Assembly: GCA_026984795.1 (NCBI GenBank)
Contig: JALSRK010000015.1
Coordinates: forward strand, 124,001 to 188,000
Origin: Solibacteraceae bacterium
GTDB taxonomy: Bacteria > Acidobacteriota > Terriglobia > Bryobacterales > Bryobacteraceae
DNA: 64,000 nt
Direction of reading: 5' to 3'
Part shown: one piece after another, positions 6,138 through 14,876 of the stretch
Position numbering within the stretch: position 1 is the stretch's first letter
How the letters are laid out: the number at the start of each line of letters is the position of its first letter
Position numbers and translations under genes: made by a program
The notes under the pieces: model-generated
What the model saw: only the letters and a program-made list of their open reading frames with translations
The model's database searches: none
What the model was told of the DNA's origin: nothing

Positions 6138-9131
6138 ATGCTGCCCAGAAGCGGAAAGTTACTCGCTTTGTGCCTTGCCTTGGCGGGTTTGGCGCTGGCC
6201 CAGGGATTGAACACCCCGGCGTCGAAAGATGACTGGGAGGAGATCAATTTCGAGTTCGATTCCGACATCCTCACCGACGGCTTCCCCAGCATGCTGCGGC
6301 TGGCGGAGCTGCTCAACAAGCATCCCGACTACAGAGTGAAGCTGGTGGGCCACGCCGACTACATCGGCCCGGACCGGTACAACGAGAAACTCGGTCTCCG
6401 CCGCGCCAACGCCGTAAAGCGGTTCCTCGAAAAGTACGGCGCCCGCCCCGGGCAGATCACCGTGGAGACCCGCGGCGAGTCCTCTCCGAAGGTGCCCGCG
6501 CGCACCGACGAGGCCCGCTTCATGAACCGCCGTGTGGAGATCACCGTCACCGACGCTCAGGGGCGCGTGGTGAGCGCCGGCGGCGTCGGCGAGGCCATCG
6601 GGGCGCTGGAGAAACTTCTCAAGAAACAGGAAGAATGCTGCAATACCATCCTCAAGAAGCTCGACAAGCTGGATGAGATCCTCGCCGCGCTCAACGACCT
6701 GAAGCAGCAGAATGCGCGCCTGCAGAGCGAGATCGACGCCTTGAAGGCCAAACACGGCGCCCTCCAGAAAGAGGTCGCCGAAATCCCGCGCCCCCCCGCT
6801 CCGAGCAAAGAGCAGCTGGCCAAGGTCGCCGAGGAAGCCGCCCGCAAGGCGCGCGCACCGAAGTTCGAGCACTTCTCGATCCTCGGCCTGAACGTCGGCA
6901 CCGACGATCGCGGCGACGTTACCTGGACCGGCAAGGGCCGCTATTTCCGCCCGTTCTGGGAGCGGCTGGCCGTCCAGGCCGAGGGTGAGTTCCTCGGCTG
7001 GAAGGGCCGCAAGGAGGGTCAGTTCGATATCGGTCTCGTCGGCCGCTATGAAGCGCTGCAGCTCGGCGTGTTCGGCAGCTTCAAGCACGTGACGCTTAGT
7101 GACTACGACCGCGGCGGCACGCTCGGGCAGGCTTCGCTTACAGCGGACTACATCTTCGGCCGCGGCCGCATCGGCCTCTTCGGTTCGAAGGGCTTCCTCG
7201 ACAAGGCCCTCATCCAGACCCGGTCCATCGGCGCCACCGGCAATGTCATCGAGAACACCTTCCTACGCACCGTGGATCAGATCGGTGCAAGCGGCGCCGT
7301 GGGCTTGTGGGGTACGAGCTGGATCGAGGGCAACCTCGGCTTCCTAAAGGGCCGCCAGGTTGGAAACAAGGCCGGCGGCACCGCCCGTATCGTGCTGCCG
7401 TTCAAGGAGCACTGGGCATTTACGGTCGAAGGCGGTGTCAATGAGACGCTGCTCGCCCGCGACACCTATGGCCGCTGGGCCGTCGGCATCCGCTACGGCA
7501 ACTTCCTGTCGCCCAAGCACTACGCGGATGTGGGCCACCCAGTCCCGGCCGACATCCCGCGGGTGCGCTGGGAGGTCGTCACCGAACGGATCCGCAACGG
7601 CAACGCGGCGCCCATCGCCGATGCCGGCGCCGACCTGATCGGCGTCGCCGCCGGACAGATCCGCCTCGACGGCTCCGCCTCGAGCGATCCCGATGGCGAC
7701 CCGATCACCTTCCAGTGGACCCAGATCTCCGGACCGCCGGTAACGATCAACGGCGCCGACACCGCCGTGGCGACTTTCGTCGCCGAAGAGGGCCAGGTCT
7801 ACGCCTTCCGGCTGACGGTCACCGACGAGCTGGGCGCCTCGGCGTCGGACTCCGTCTCGGTCACCACTAAGGAGGCGCCGCGCGTGCGGATCTTGCAGTT
7901 TACGGCCACGCCGAACCAGATCAACCGCGGCGGGAGCGCCAAGCTCAACTGGCAGGTTGAAAACGCCGACGAGGTCGCCATCGACAACGGCGTCGGTTCA
8001 GTGAACTCGCAGAGCGGCACCGTCACGGTCACCCCGCAGGAGACCACCATCTACACGCTGACCGCCCGCAACGCTGTGAGCGAGGTCACCCAGACCGTCA
8101 TCGTCGTCGTCGAAACGCCGATCCCCGCCTTCATCCGCTGCGACGTCACGCCGCAGAACATCACCCAAGGCGAATCGGCCGTTATCAACTGGCAGGCCGA
8201 GAACGCCGACCAGGTTTCGCTCTCCGGCTTCGGCACGGTTCCCGTGGCCGGCTCGCAGACCGTTTCGCCGATGGAGAATACGACTTACACGCTCACGGCG
8301 GTCAACGCCAACGGCACGGTCAGTTGCCCGCTCGTCGTCCAGGTGACCCGGGGCGAGGTGCCACGCATCTTGCGCTTCACAGCCAACCCGGTCGAGATCC
8401 TGCAAGGCGACGCCGCCGCGCTGTTCTGGCAGGTCGAGAACGCTGACGAGGTGACCATCGACAACGGTGTTGGTTCGGTCAACCCGAACGCCGGTTCGGT
8501 GAACGTCACTCCCACCGACACCACTGCTTACACGCTGCGGGCCAAAAACCGCTTCGGCGAAGTCCAGGCAAACGTAGTCGTGAAGGTGGTGAAGCCAGCC
8601 AAGGTGGTGAACTTCTCCGCCAGCCCGAATCCGGTCCCTCAGGCCGGCGGTCTCGTCACCCTGTCCTGGGCCACCGAGAACGCCGACGAGGTGGTCATCA
8701 GCGGCCTGGGCAAGCGGCCGGCGAGCGGCTCCATCCCGTTGCGGATCACTGAAGAGACCACCTTCACCATCGTGGCGCGGAACCGCTTCTCGCAAGACTC
8801 CGCCTCGGTGACGATCACCATCGCCCCACCGCCGGAGAAGCCTACAAGCGAGCCGCCGGTGGCGAACGCGGGAGCGGACTTCGAGACCACGTCGCGGATC
8901 ATTCACCTCGACGGCACTGCCTCCAGTGATCCCGAGGGCCGCCCGCTTACCTACCAATGGCGGGTGATTCAGGGTACGGCGAGCATCGTCAACCCGAATT
9001 CCCCGACGCCCGAGGTGACCCTCGGCGGACAGGCGGGCATCTATGTTTTCGAACTCACCGTCATCGACGACACCGGCAACCAGGCCACCGACACTGTCAC
9101 AGTCAATTTCATCAACACGACGATGTTCTAG
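6138..9131 (+). CDS. Large OmpA-domain surface protein with PKD and four Ig-like repeats
   Basis: A 997-residue exported protein. Order: signal peptide (1-22, ending ALAQ); OmpA-type peptidoglycan-binding domain (about 36-137, with VKLVGHADYIG, GLRRANAV and FMNRRVEI); a charged coiled coil (158-214); a segment of alternating short hydrophobic strands (about 245-475) that could be a small barrel; a PKD domain (about 490-577, ADAGAD...LDGSASSDPDGD); four Ig-like repeats (about 582-896); and a second PKD domain to the end. ATG 6138 follows a clean GGAGG at 6123-6127; the open frame upstream to 6039 is not needed. An N-terminal OmpA domain is unusual, as it is normally C-terminal. Probably a cell-wall-attached adhesin or structural protein. 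Confidence 0.88.
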   Translation: MLPRSGKLLALCLALAGLALAQGLNTPASKDDWEEINFEFDSDILTDGFPSMLRLAELLNKHPDYRVKLVGHADYIGPDRYNEKLGLRRANAVKRFLEKYGARPGQITVETRGESSPKVPARTDEARFMNRRVEITVTDAQGRVVSAGGVGEAIGALEKLLKKQEECCNTILKKLDKLDEILAALNDLKQQNARLQSEIDALKAKHGALQKEVAEIPRPPAPSKEQLAKVAEEAARKARAPKFEHFSILGLNVGTDDRGDVTWTGKGRYFRPFWERLAVQAEGEFLGWKGRKEGQFDIGLVGRYEALQLGVFGSFKHVTLSDYDRGGTLGQASLTADYIFGRGRIGLFGSKGFLDKALIQTRSIGATGNVIENTFLRTVDQIGASGAVGLWGTSWIEGNLGFLKGRQVGNKAGGTARIVLPFKEHWAFTVEGGVNETLLARDTYGRWAVGIRYGNFLSPKHYADVGHPVPADIPRVRWEVVTERIRNGNAAPIADAGADLIGVAAGQIRLDGSASSDPDGDPITFQWTQISGPPVTINGADTAVATFVAEEGQVYAFRLTVTDELGASASDSVSVTTKEAPRVRILQFTATPNQINRGGSAKLNWQVENADEVAIDNGVGSVNSQSGTVTVTPQETTIYTLTARNAVSEVTQTVIVVVETPIPAFIRCDVTPQNITQGESAVINWQAENADQVSLSGFGTVPVAGSQTVSPMENTTYTLTAVNANGTVSCPLVVQVTRGEVPRILRFTANPVEILQGDAAALFWQVENADEVTIDNGVGSVNPNAGSVNVTPTDTTAYTLRAKNRFGEVQANVVVKVVKPAKVVNFSASPNPVPQAGGLVTLSWATENADEVVISGLGKRPASGSIPLRITEETTFTIVARNRFSQDSASVTITIAPPPEKPTSEPPVANAGADFETTSRIIHLDGTASSDPEGRPLTYQWRVIQGTASIVNPNSPTPEVTLGGQAGIYVFELTVIDDTGNQATDTVTVNFINTTMF
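7880..8830 (+). repeat. Four tandem Ig-like repeat units, A-B-A-B pattern
   Basis: Within the OmpA/PKD gene four units of about 240 bases encode a repeated W-x-x-E-N-A-D-x-V core. Units 1 and 3 share IDNGVGSVN, with very similar DNA about 477 bases apart. Units 2 and 4 share a different core (LSGFGTVPV and ISGLGKRPA). This suggests duplication of a two-domain block rather than four single duplications. Confidence 0.75.
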
Positions 9132-9252
9132 CCGGGCCTGGCGAATCAGGCGGGCTCGCCCCGGCGGGCCCGCCGGCGTCGCCTCGCCGCCGGCAAGCTG
9201 AGCGAAGAGAGAGCCGCCCTCCCGCGGGTCTTGTCTGCATCCGCGGCCGGGG

Positions 9253-9774
9253 TCACGGAACGGGAGATCCTCCGCTACGCCGGCCCTCCAGATGGGCGTA
9301 GTAGCCCAGGTCCTCCCCAGTCATCTGCTTGGTGGCGTAAATAATCTGCCCGGTGTGCTGGGCGAAGTGTTCCACCACATGGTAGACAGCCTCGAGGACG
9401 GAGACCTTGTAGCCTTGCACCACGATGCCCTCGACGAGCCGCTGGGCATCGAGCCCCCCGATGATCCCGGTCGCCGCGTCCATCGCCTCGCGGAGCATCC
9501 GCCGCAGCTCCCGGGCCGGGAGCGGTCCGCGTTCGGCGAACTCTTCGGAACGCCGGCGCACGTCCGGACGGCCGGCCACCCCGTGGCGGAGCCACTGCCC
9601 AAGGTTGCCGCACAGGTGCAACACCAAGTTGCCCACCGCGTTCTCGTTCTCCGAGCCGCGGCGCCAGATCTGCTCGTCGCTCAGGCGGTCCAGACAGTCG
9701 TCGATCCGCCCGGCAAGCTGCTCCAGTTTCTTCACGGAATAGTCGAGGAACAGCCGCTCCAGTCCGCCAACCAT
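9253..9774 (-). CDS. DinB/YfiT-fold putative metalloenzyme (DUF1572-like)
   Basis: A 173-residue four-helix-bundle protein of the DinB superfamily. The three metal-binding histidines expected for the fold can be seen: VLHLCGNL near residue 52, and HVVEHFAQH near 131-139 (two). Members often act as thiol-dependent transferases, but no specific reaction can be given. The ATG follows GAGGAG with a short gap. It lies 68 bases after bamD on the same strand and may be the tail of that operon. Confidence 0.82.
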   Translation of the reverse strand: MVGGLERLFLDYSVKKLEQLAGRIDDCLDRLSDEQIWRRGSENENAVGNLVLHLCGNLGQWLRHGVAGRPDVRRRSEEFAERGPLPARELRRMLREAMDAATGIIGGLDAQRLVEGIVVQGYKVSVLEAVYHVVEHFAQHTGQIIYATKQMTGEDLGYYAHLEGRRSGGSPVP

Positions 9775-9842
9775 GTTCTCCTCTTCCCCGTACGCCCTCG
9801 CTCGACGTCAGGCGGGCCCCACCGTCGGCAGACCTCTGCTGA

Positions 9843-10952
9843 TCACTGTTTTTGAGGCGGCTTCTGTTGCTTCGACGGCGGAACGCGGCGCGCGTCCGGC
9901 TTCGTATCCAGAGCCGACGAATCACCCACGGTCGAAATCGTCACGTCGGCGCTCGTCGCCGCGGCGGTTCCGGCCGCACCAGGTACGCTGGCCGGAACCG
10001 TCGGCATCAGGGGCCCGGCCGCCGGCGTACCGGACTTCGCCGCCCGCTTGATGGTCATCGAAGGATTCTTCTTGAAAATGCCCCAGAACGCGGCGAACCG
10101 GCCGGGCTTCACCGCGTTCTCCAACTCGTATTCCATGCGCGCTACGGCCACGGGGTCCGGCTCGGGGATCTCAGCTTCCATCTCTTCCAGCTTCCGGCGC
10201 GCCTCGTCCGCCAGCGGACTCAGTGGATACTCCCTCACGATCCGCTGGTAGGCATCCACGCTCCTGGAGCGGAAACGCGGACCCATCTTCGCATACGCGT
10301 CACCAAGCTTCCATAACGCCTGATCGGCCCGGCTGTACAGCGGATAGTGTTGCGTCAGCGTGTCCAGCCGGTTGGCGGAGGCCGGATAGCTCCCCTTCTT
10401 GTAGTAAAAGTCTCCGACGCGGTACTCGTGCTCGGCCAGAACCTCCTGGATCTCGCGGAGCCGCTGCTCCATCTCCGGAGCGAACTTGCTGTTAGGGAAC
10501 TGAACCAGGAGCTGGCGGCACTCGTCGTCGGCCCGGATCGCGTGCTCGATGTCGCGGTCGGGTTTTTCCATCTGCCGGTAGTGGATCATGCAAACCCGTG
10601 ACTGCGCTTCGGCGGCTTCTTCGAGCGTCGGGTAGAAGAGGATGAAATCCTTGTACTCGGCCTCGGCTTGCGCCAGCCCGTGCGCGCCGCCTTCACGGAA
10701 CCAGCTGTCGGCGATCGCCAACTTCGCCTTCGCCAGGTACTCGCTCGTATCGTAGGTGTTGATCAGCGTTTGCAAAGTGAGCCTCGCCACCCGGAAGCGG
10801 CCCTTCTCCAGGTCGGCGATGGCCTTGTCGAACAGCACCTTGTCCGGTTGGGCCGTGTCCCGGTCGATCGGATTCTCATACTTCTTTCGCCGGAAACATC
10901 CGGTGACCCCGATGGCTACGAGGGCGAGAATGAGAAGTGTCCGCAGTCTCAT
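9843..10952 (-). CDS. bamD: BamD, outer-membrane protein assembly lipoprotein
   Basis: A 369-residue lipoprotein. A short signal peptide ends in VTGC (lipobox, Cys19). TPR-like repeats follow to about residue 270: YKDFILFYPTLEEAAEAQSR, DECRQLLVQFPNSKFAPEME and QRIVREYPLSPLADEA. BamD is the periplasmic scaffold of the BAM complex that inserts beta-barrel proteins. The last ~80 residues are Ala/Pro/Thr-rich and low complexity, making it longer than the E. coli protein (245 residues). GAGGGGA lies just before the ATG. It sits between rpe and the dinB-like gene in a probable operon. Confidence 0.9.
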   Translation of the reverse strand: MRLRTLLILALVAIGVTGCFRRKKYENPIDRDTAQPDKVLFDKAIADLEKGRFRVARLTLQTLINTYDTSEYLAKAKLAIADSWFREGGAHGLAQAEAEYKDFILFYPTLEEAAEAQSRVCMIHYRQMEKPDRDIEHAIRADDECRQLLVQFPNSKFAPEMEQRLREIQEVLAEHEYRVGDFYYKKGSYPASANRLDTLTQHYPLYSRADQALWKLGDAYAKMGPRFRSRSVDAYQRIVREYPLSPLADEARRKLEEMEAEIPEPDPVAVARMEYELENAVKPGRFAAFWGIFKKNPSMTIKRAAKSGTPAAGPLMPTVPASVPGAAGTAAATSADVTISTVGDSSALDTKPDARRVPPSKQQKPPQKQ

Positions 10953-11005
10953 AGTTCCCCTCTACACAGGATACCGTCTGCGGCCTCCCGCCGGCGCCGC
11001 GAGCA

Positions 11006-11680
11006 TCAGACTCGGACCGCCGTCGCCGCCGTCGCGATCCGCCGCATCTGCGCCACTGTCGCCGCCGCGTCCCGGCTGTGGAAGACACTCGATCCAGCGA
11101 CGATCCAGTTCGCTCCGGCCCGGACGATCTCGGCCAGGTTGTCCTGGTTCACTCCACCGTCCACTTCGATTGGCAGGTCTAAACCGAGCTCATGCCTCTT
11201 TTCGTGGAGCGCCCGGATCTTGCCTAGCACCTGAGGGATGAACTTCTGGCCGCCGAAACCCGGGTTCACGCTCATCAGCAAGACGTAGTCGGCCGCCTCC
11301 AGGACGTGCTCCAGCAGACACAGCGGCGTGGCTGGGTTCAGCACCACCCCCGCTTTGGCGCCCCGGCCCTGGATCTGCCGCAGCGTCCGCTCCAGGTGCG
11401 GGCACGTCTCTTGGTGCACCGACACCAGGTCCGCGCCGGCCTCGACGAAGGCGTCGATATAGCGCTCGGGCTCGACGATCATCAGGTGGACATCCAGCTT
11501 CAGCCGGGTCGCCTTCCGGATACACGCCACCACCGGCGGCCCAATCGTGATGTTGGGCACGAAACGCCCGTCCATCACGTCCAGGTGCAGCATCCGCACC
11601 CCCGCTTTCTCCACCCCGGCGATTTCTTCAGCGAGGCGGGCGAAATCAGCCGACAGAATCGAGGGAACGATCTCTACCAT
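11006..11680 (-). CDS. rpe: Ribulose-phosphate 3-epimerase
   Basis: A 224-residue TIM barrel interconverting ribulose 5-phosphate and xylulose 5-phosphate (pentose phosphate pathway). Diagnostic motifs are VPSILSADFARL (residues 5-16), HLDVMDGRFVPNITIG, LDVHLMIVEPERYI, VNPGFGGQKFI and IEVDGGVN. Metal ligands and catalytic Asp residues are present. ATG 11680 matches family N-termini; an in-frame GTG at 11701 would add seven residues. Downstream of rsmB by about 110 bases and upstream of bamD by 53. Confidence 0.95.
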   Translation of the reverse strand: MVEIVPSILSADFARLAEEIAGVEKAGVRMLHLDVMDGRFVPNITIGPPVVACIRKATRLKLDVHLMIVEPERYIDAFVEAGADLVSVHQETCPHLERTLRQIQGRGAKAGVVLNPATPLCLLEHVLEAADYVLLMSVNPGFGGQKFIPQVLGKIRALHEKRHELGLDLPIEVDGGVNQDNLAEIVRAGANWIVAGSSVFHSRDAAATVAQMRRIATAATAVRV

Positions 11681-11789
11681 GAGCCCAAACCCCAGTGCCA
11701 CGGCGTGCGCCCTTCTTCAGGACGCTTGCCCGGTCCGCCGCCTCCACGGCCGACCAGACGGCCTTTACAAATGCTACCACCTGCCCGCC

Positions 11790-13007
11790 TCAATCCTCGG
11801 CGTCATGGATGCGCTCCTGGGGATAGCTCGCTCTGAGCCGCACGATCACCGCCGCGTAGAATCCGTCGCCAGGATCCACTCCCGGTATGCGACGCTCCTG
11901 GTCGGCCAGGACGAACTCCGGAGGCCGGCGCGACAGCGCCTCCTCGACCACCTGTTCGTTCTCCTCGTATTCCAGCGAGCAGGTGGAATAGACGAGCTGG
12001 CCGCCGGGCGCCAGCCGGTCCAGCGCATTCTCGAGCAGCGCCACCTGCCGGGCGTGATGCCGCTCCAGATCCGACGGCTGCAAACGCCACTTGATCTCTG
12101 GGTTCCGCCCCAGGGTCCCCGTCCCCGAACACGGTGCGTCCACCAGGATGCGCTCGAACTCCGTGCACAACGGCAGCGGCCGGCTGCCGTCCGCCGCCAC
12201 CCGTTCCGCACCGGGGACATTCATCGCCGCCAGACGGTCGAAGCTGCTGTCCACGGCGATCGCCCGCGCGCCGCGCTCCACCGCCTGGGCAGTCTTGTTG
12301 CCCGGCGCCGCGCACAGATCCAGCAGCTGCTGCCCGGGCTCCAGCTCGAGCAGTGGGACGATCGTCTGGGAGCCGATGTCCTGGCGCTGCAGTCCGTCGG
12401 CGTTGCCCGAGATCACCCGGTAACAGCCGGGCACCTCGGTGGCCTCGACATCGTATTTCCGCAGCTCGCCGCGCCGCGACGCCGGCACCCACACGTACGT
12501 TTCCGGCTTTCTTAGAAACGCCCGCGCGACCCGTGCCGCTCCTTCCCGGCCGAACATCCGTTTCCAGTTCTCCAGCAGCCACGCCGGACACGACAGCGCA
12601 ATCTCCCACGAAGGCCACATCACCGCCACGTCGTCCACTTTGCGCAGCACGGCGTTGACGAACCCGGCGGCCGACCGCTTGTGGGCCCGCTTGACGAGAT
12701 CGACGCTCTCAGCGACCGCCGCATGGCGCGGAATCCGCTCCAAGTGCCGCATCTGGTACATGCCCAGCCGCAAGGCGATCAACACCTCCAGATCCAGCCC
12801 GCCAGTGTCTCGGCCGGAATAGTACTGGATTAGAAAATCGAGCTGCGCCTGGTAGCGGAGGACGCCGAACACGAGTTCCGAAGCGAGACCGGCGTCGCGT
12901 GAGCTGAGGTTCGCCGAGTGGATCCGGAGCAGATCAGAGGCGTTGCCGCCTCTGGCAACCTTGCGCAACACATCGAACGCCACGCGGCGGGAAGGGCTGA
13001 CCGGCAT
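11790..13007 (-). CDS. rsmB: 16S rRNA m5C967 methyltransferase RsmB (Sun family)
   Basis: A 405-residue protein with an N-terminal NusB-like RNA-binding domain (about 1-140, SRRVAFDVLRKVARGG) and a C-terminal SAM-dependent m5C methyltransferase. Motifs: LLDLCAAPGNKT (SAM site), ILVDAPCSGTGTLGRNPEI (motif IV, Pro-Cys) and VYSTCSLEYEENE (motif VI catalytic Cys). ATG 13007 gives the normal family start; the frame is open 83 codons further upstream, but that is only the antisense of the ttcA-like gene. Divergent from that gene with a 28-base gap. Confidence 0.95.
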   Translation of the reverse strand: MPVSPSRRVAFDVLRKVARGGNASDLLRIHSANLSSRDAGLASELVFGVLRYQAQLDFLIQYYSGRDTGGLDLEVLIALRLGMYQMRHLERIPRHAAVAESVDLVKRAHKRSAAGFVNAVLRKVDDVAVMWPSWEIALSCPAWLLENWKRMFGREGAARVARAFLRKPETYVWVPASRRGELRKYDVEATEVPGCYRVISGNADGLQRQDIGSQTIVPLLELEPGQQLLDLCAAPGNKTAQAVERGARAIAVDSSFDRLAAMNVPGAERVAADGSRPLPLCTEFERILVDAPCSGTGTLGRNPEIKWRLQPSDLERHHARQVALLENALDRLAPGGQLVYSTCSLEYEENEQVVEEALSRRPPEFVLADQERRIPGVDPGDGFYAAVIVRLRASYPQERIHDAED

Positions 13008-13035
13008 AGATGTCGTGTTTTGACCTTTCAATATA

Positions 13036-13833
13036 ATGGATATGTTGGGGCTGGAAAAGGTTCTCACCAAAAAGGTAGGCCGGGCCATCGGCCGATTCCG
13101 CATGATCCGTCCGGGTGACCGGGTCGCTGTCGCCCTCTCCGGAGGCAAGGATTCCCTTACCCTTCTGGAAGTCCTCCTGCTGCTCGAAAAGCGCGCCCCA
13201 ATCGACTTCAGCATCTGCGCCTTCACCATCGAGCAGGGTAAGTTCTTGCGCCCCATCGAACCGCTGCGTGCATACCTGCAGCGCAGGGGTGTCGAGTGGG
13301 CTTATTTCCATGACATCCCCTCCTTCCACCTCATCCGCGAACAGCCTGAACATGGCTGCGACCTCTGCAGCCGCTACCGCCGCCGCGCCGTCTACGAGGT
13401 CGTTAGCGGCCTCGGTGCGAACGTCATCGCCTTCGGCCACACGGCCGACGATTTTTGCGAAGCGTTCCTTCGCAATGCCCTCTTCACGGGAAAGCTCAGC
13501 GCCCTGCCGGCCGTGACGCACTCCCGCGACGGCCAGTTTCGCCTGATCCGCCCCCTCGTCTATGTTACGGAAGACCTGACCCAGGCCTATGCCGAGGCCG
13601 TCGGCGCCCCCCTTGTCCCCTGCGGCTGTAACCAGAAAACCGGCACCGTCCGCCGCGCGATCCGCGATCTCTTCGCTCGTCTGGAGAACGAGTACCCCAA
13701 CGTCAAGCAGAATCTGTTGTCCGCAATGGGGAACCTGCAGCTGGAACGCCTGCTCGACCCGCAATACCTGGATCTCGACGGCGCCGCCGGGGACGCCTCC
13801 CGGCCGGATCTCCTGCCCGTGCTCGAGGAATAG
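13036..13833 (+). CDS. ttcA: TtcA-like tRNA thiolation ATPase
   Basis: A 265-residue PP-loop ATPase resembling tRNA 2-thiocytidine synthetase. The PP-loop is VALSGGKDSLTLLEVL (about residues 31-46). A CDLC pair and RRRAVYEV follow (about 112-125). FGHTADDFCEAFLRNALFTG matches the family HxxDDxxET-like motif, and PCGCNQ near 195-200 may hold another Fe-S or metal ligand. TATAAT at 13032-13037 overlaps the first ATG, so the true start may be ATG 13042 or TTG 13045 on a leaderless message. TtcA and the TtuA/Ncs6 subgroup are hard to separate by eye, so the thiolated position is uncertain. Confidence 0.8.
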   Translation: MDMLGLEKVLTKKVGRAIGRFRMIRPGDRVAVALSGGKDSLTLLEVLLLLEKRAPIDFSICAFTIEQGKFLRPIEPLRAYLQRRGVEWAYFHDIPSFHLIREQPEHGCDLCSRYRRRAVYEVVSGLGANVIAFGHTADDFCEAFLRNALFTGKLSALPAVTHSRDGQFRLIRPLVYVTEDLTQAYAEAVGAPLVPCGCNQKTGTVRRAIRDLFARLENEYPNVKQNLLSAMGNLQLERLLDPQYLDLDGAAGDASRPDLLPVLEE

Positions 13834-13866
13834 TCCCGGGCTCCCAGCCGTGCCGAAGGTCCGCCC

Positions 13867-14652
13867 TTAGTCGAGCAGCCTCTCGATCCGCCTGGCGAAT
13901 TCCTCGTAAGGATACGCCCCCTGGATCAGCTCCCCGACAGTGATACTGTCCGGATCGTTCGGATCCGTCAGGCCGATGGCGAATGACGGTGTCCCGTTGA
14001 TCCCCAGGCGCGAACCGTCGCGCAAATCCACCGCCACCTTCTTCTCGTACCGGCCGCTCGAAAGGCACGCCTTCCACGACTCCACCTGCACGCCCACGGA
14101 ACGCGCGTACTCTTCCAGGTCCGCCGCCCCCAAGCGGCTCCGGTTGCGGAAAATCTTGTCCCGCAGTTCCCAGTATTTGCCCTGCTCCCCGGCGCACAAC
14201 GCCGCCTGCGCCGCCCGCTGCGCGTCTTTGTGGATCGACGCCAGGGGAAACTCTCTCGCCACGTAGCGGACCTTGCCCGTTTCGACGAACTCCTTCACGA
14301 TCCGTGGAAAGGTGTTCTTGTAATAGCGGAGGCAGAACGGGCACTGGAGATCGCTGAACTCGATGATCGTCACCTTCGCCGTCGGCTCACCTTTCACCGG
14401 GGAACCTTTGAAGCTCGTGCGCTGTGGCCGGAACGGCTTCGGCAGACGCTCGAGCACCGGCTGCAGCGTCTCGATGAGCTCGTCCAGCTTCCGCTGGGTC
14501 TCCGCCTGCTGATTCTTCAGTTCCTCGATCTCCCTCCTTAGCGCCTCCTCGGGCGCCCCGGTCTGCGCGCAAGCGGAACCAGAGAACGCCATTAAGGCGC
14601 ATCCAAGCAATACGTGGCCGGCTCGCGGCCGGCGGGCGAAAGTACAGCTCAT
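13867..14652 (-). CDS. DsbA-like periplasmic thiol oxidoreductase (thioredoxin_4)
   Basis: A 261-residue exported protein: signal peptide (about 1-30, ending SACAQ), a heptad-rich coiled coil (about 35-65) and a DsbA/thioredoxin-fold domain. The active site CPFC lies in IEFSDLQCPFCLRYY near residue 104, and the cis-Pro loop is GINGTPSFAIG near 221. It probably forms or isomerises disulfides in exported proteins. ATG 14652 starts a good signal sequence; upstream in-frame codons (to 14955) are low-complexity and not believable. Convergent with the ttcA-like gene. Confidence 0.87.
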   Translation of the reverse strand: MSCTFARRPRAGHVLLGCALMAFSGSACAQTGAPEEALRREIEELKNQQAETQRKLDELIETLQPVLERLPKPFRPQRTSFKGSPVKGEPTAKVTIIEFSDLQCPFCLRYYKNTFPRIVKEFVETGKVRYVAREFPLASIHKDAQRAAQAALCAGEQGKYWELRDKIFRNRSRLGAADLEEYARSVGVQVESWKACLSSGRYEKKVAVDLRDGSRLGINGTPSFAIGLTDPNDPDSITVGELIQGAYPYEEFARRIERLLD

Positions 14653-14876
14653 GACCTCGATGCTACCATGCCGCTCCGGCTCGCCTCGGGCGCCTCCCTC
14701 GCCTCCAACATAGCGCCTCAGCACCCGCCTCGGAGGAGGCGATCCGCAGCCGAAACGAACCCCGCCGGGCCACTGAGCATCTCCGCCGCCGCTGTGGGGC
14801 CCGCTGGAGCGGGCGGTTTCCCACCCCTCGGTGATCAGCGCCCAGGCCGGCCTCCCGGAGCGTTTATCCTGTATGT

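Noticed and set aside
9149-9174. GC hairpin (GGCGGGC/GCCCGCC, 12-base loop) after the OmpA/PKD gene as a terminator
   Set aside because: No T-tract follows; in this GC-rich sequence such stems arise easily. A similar stem at 48102-48131 was rejected for the same reason.
14653-14876. Possible small gene between the DsbA-like and MFS genes
   Set aside because: Open frames there are low complexity and lack ribosome-binding sites; the gap more likely holds divergent promoters.
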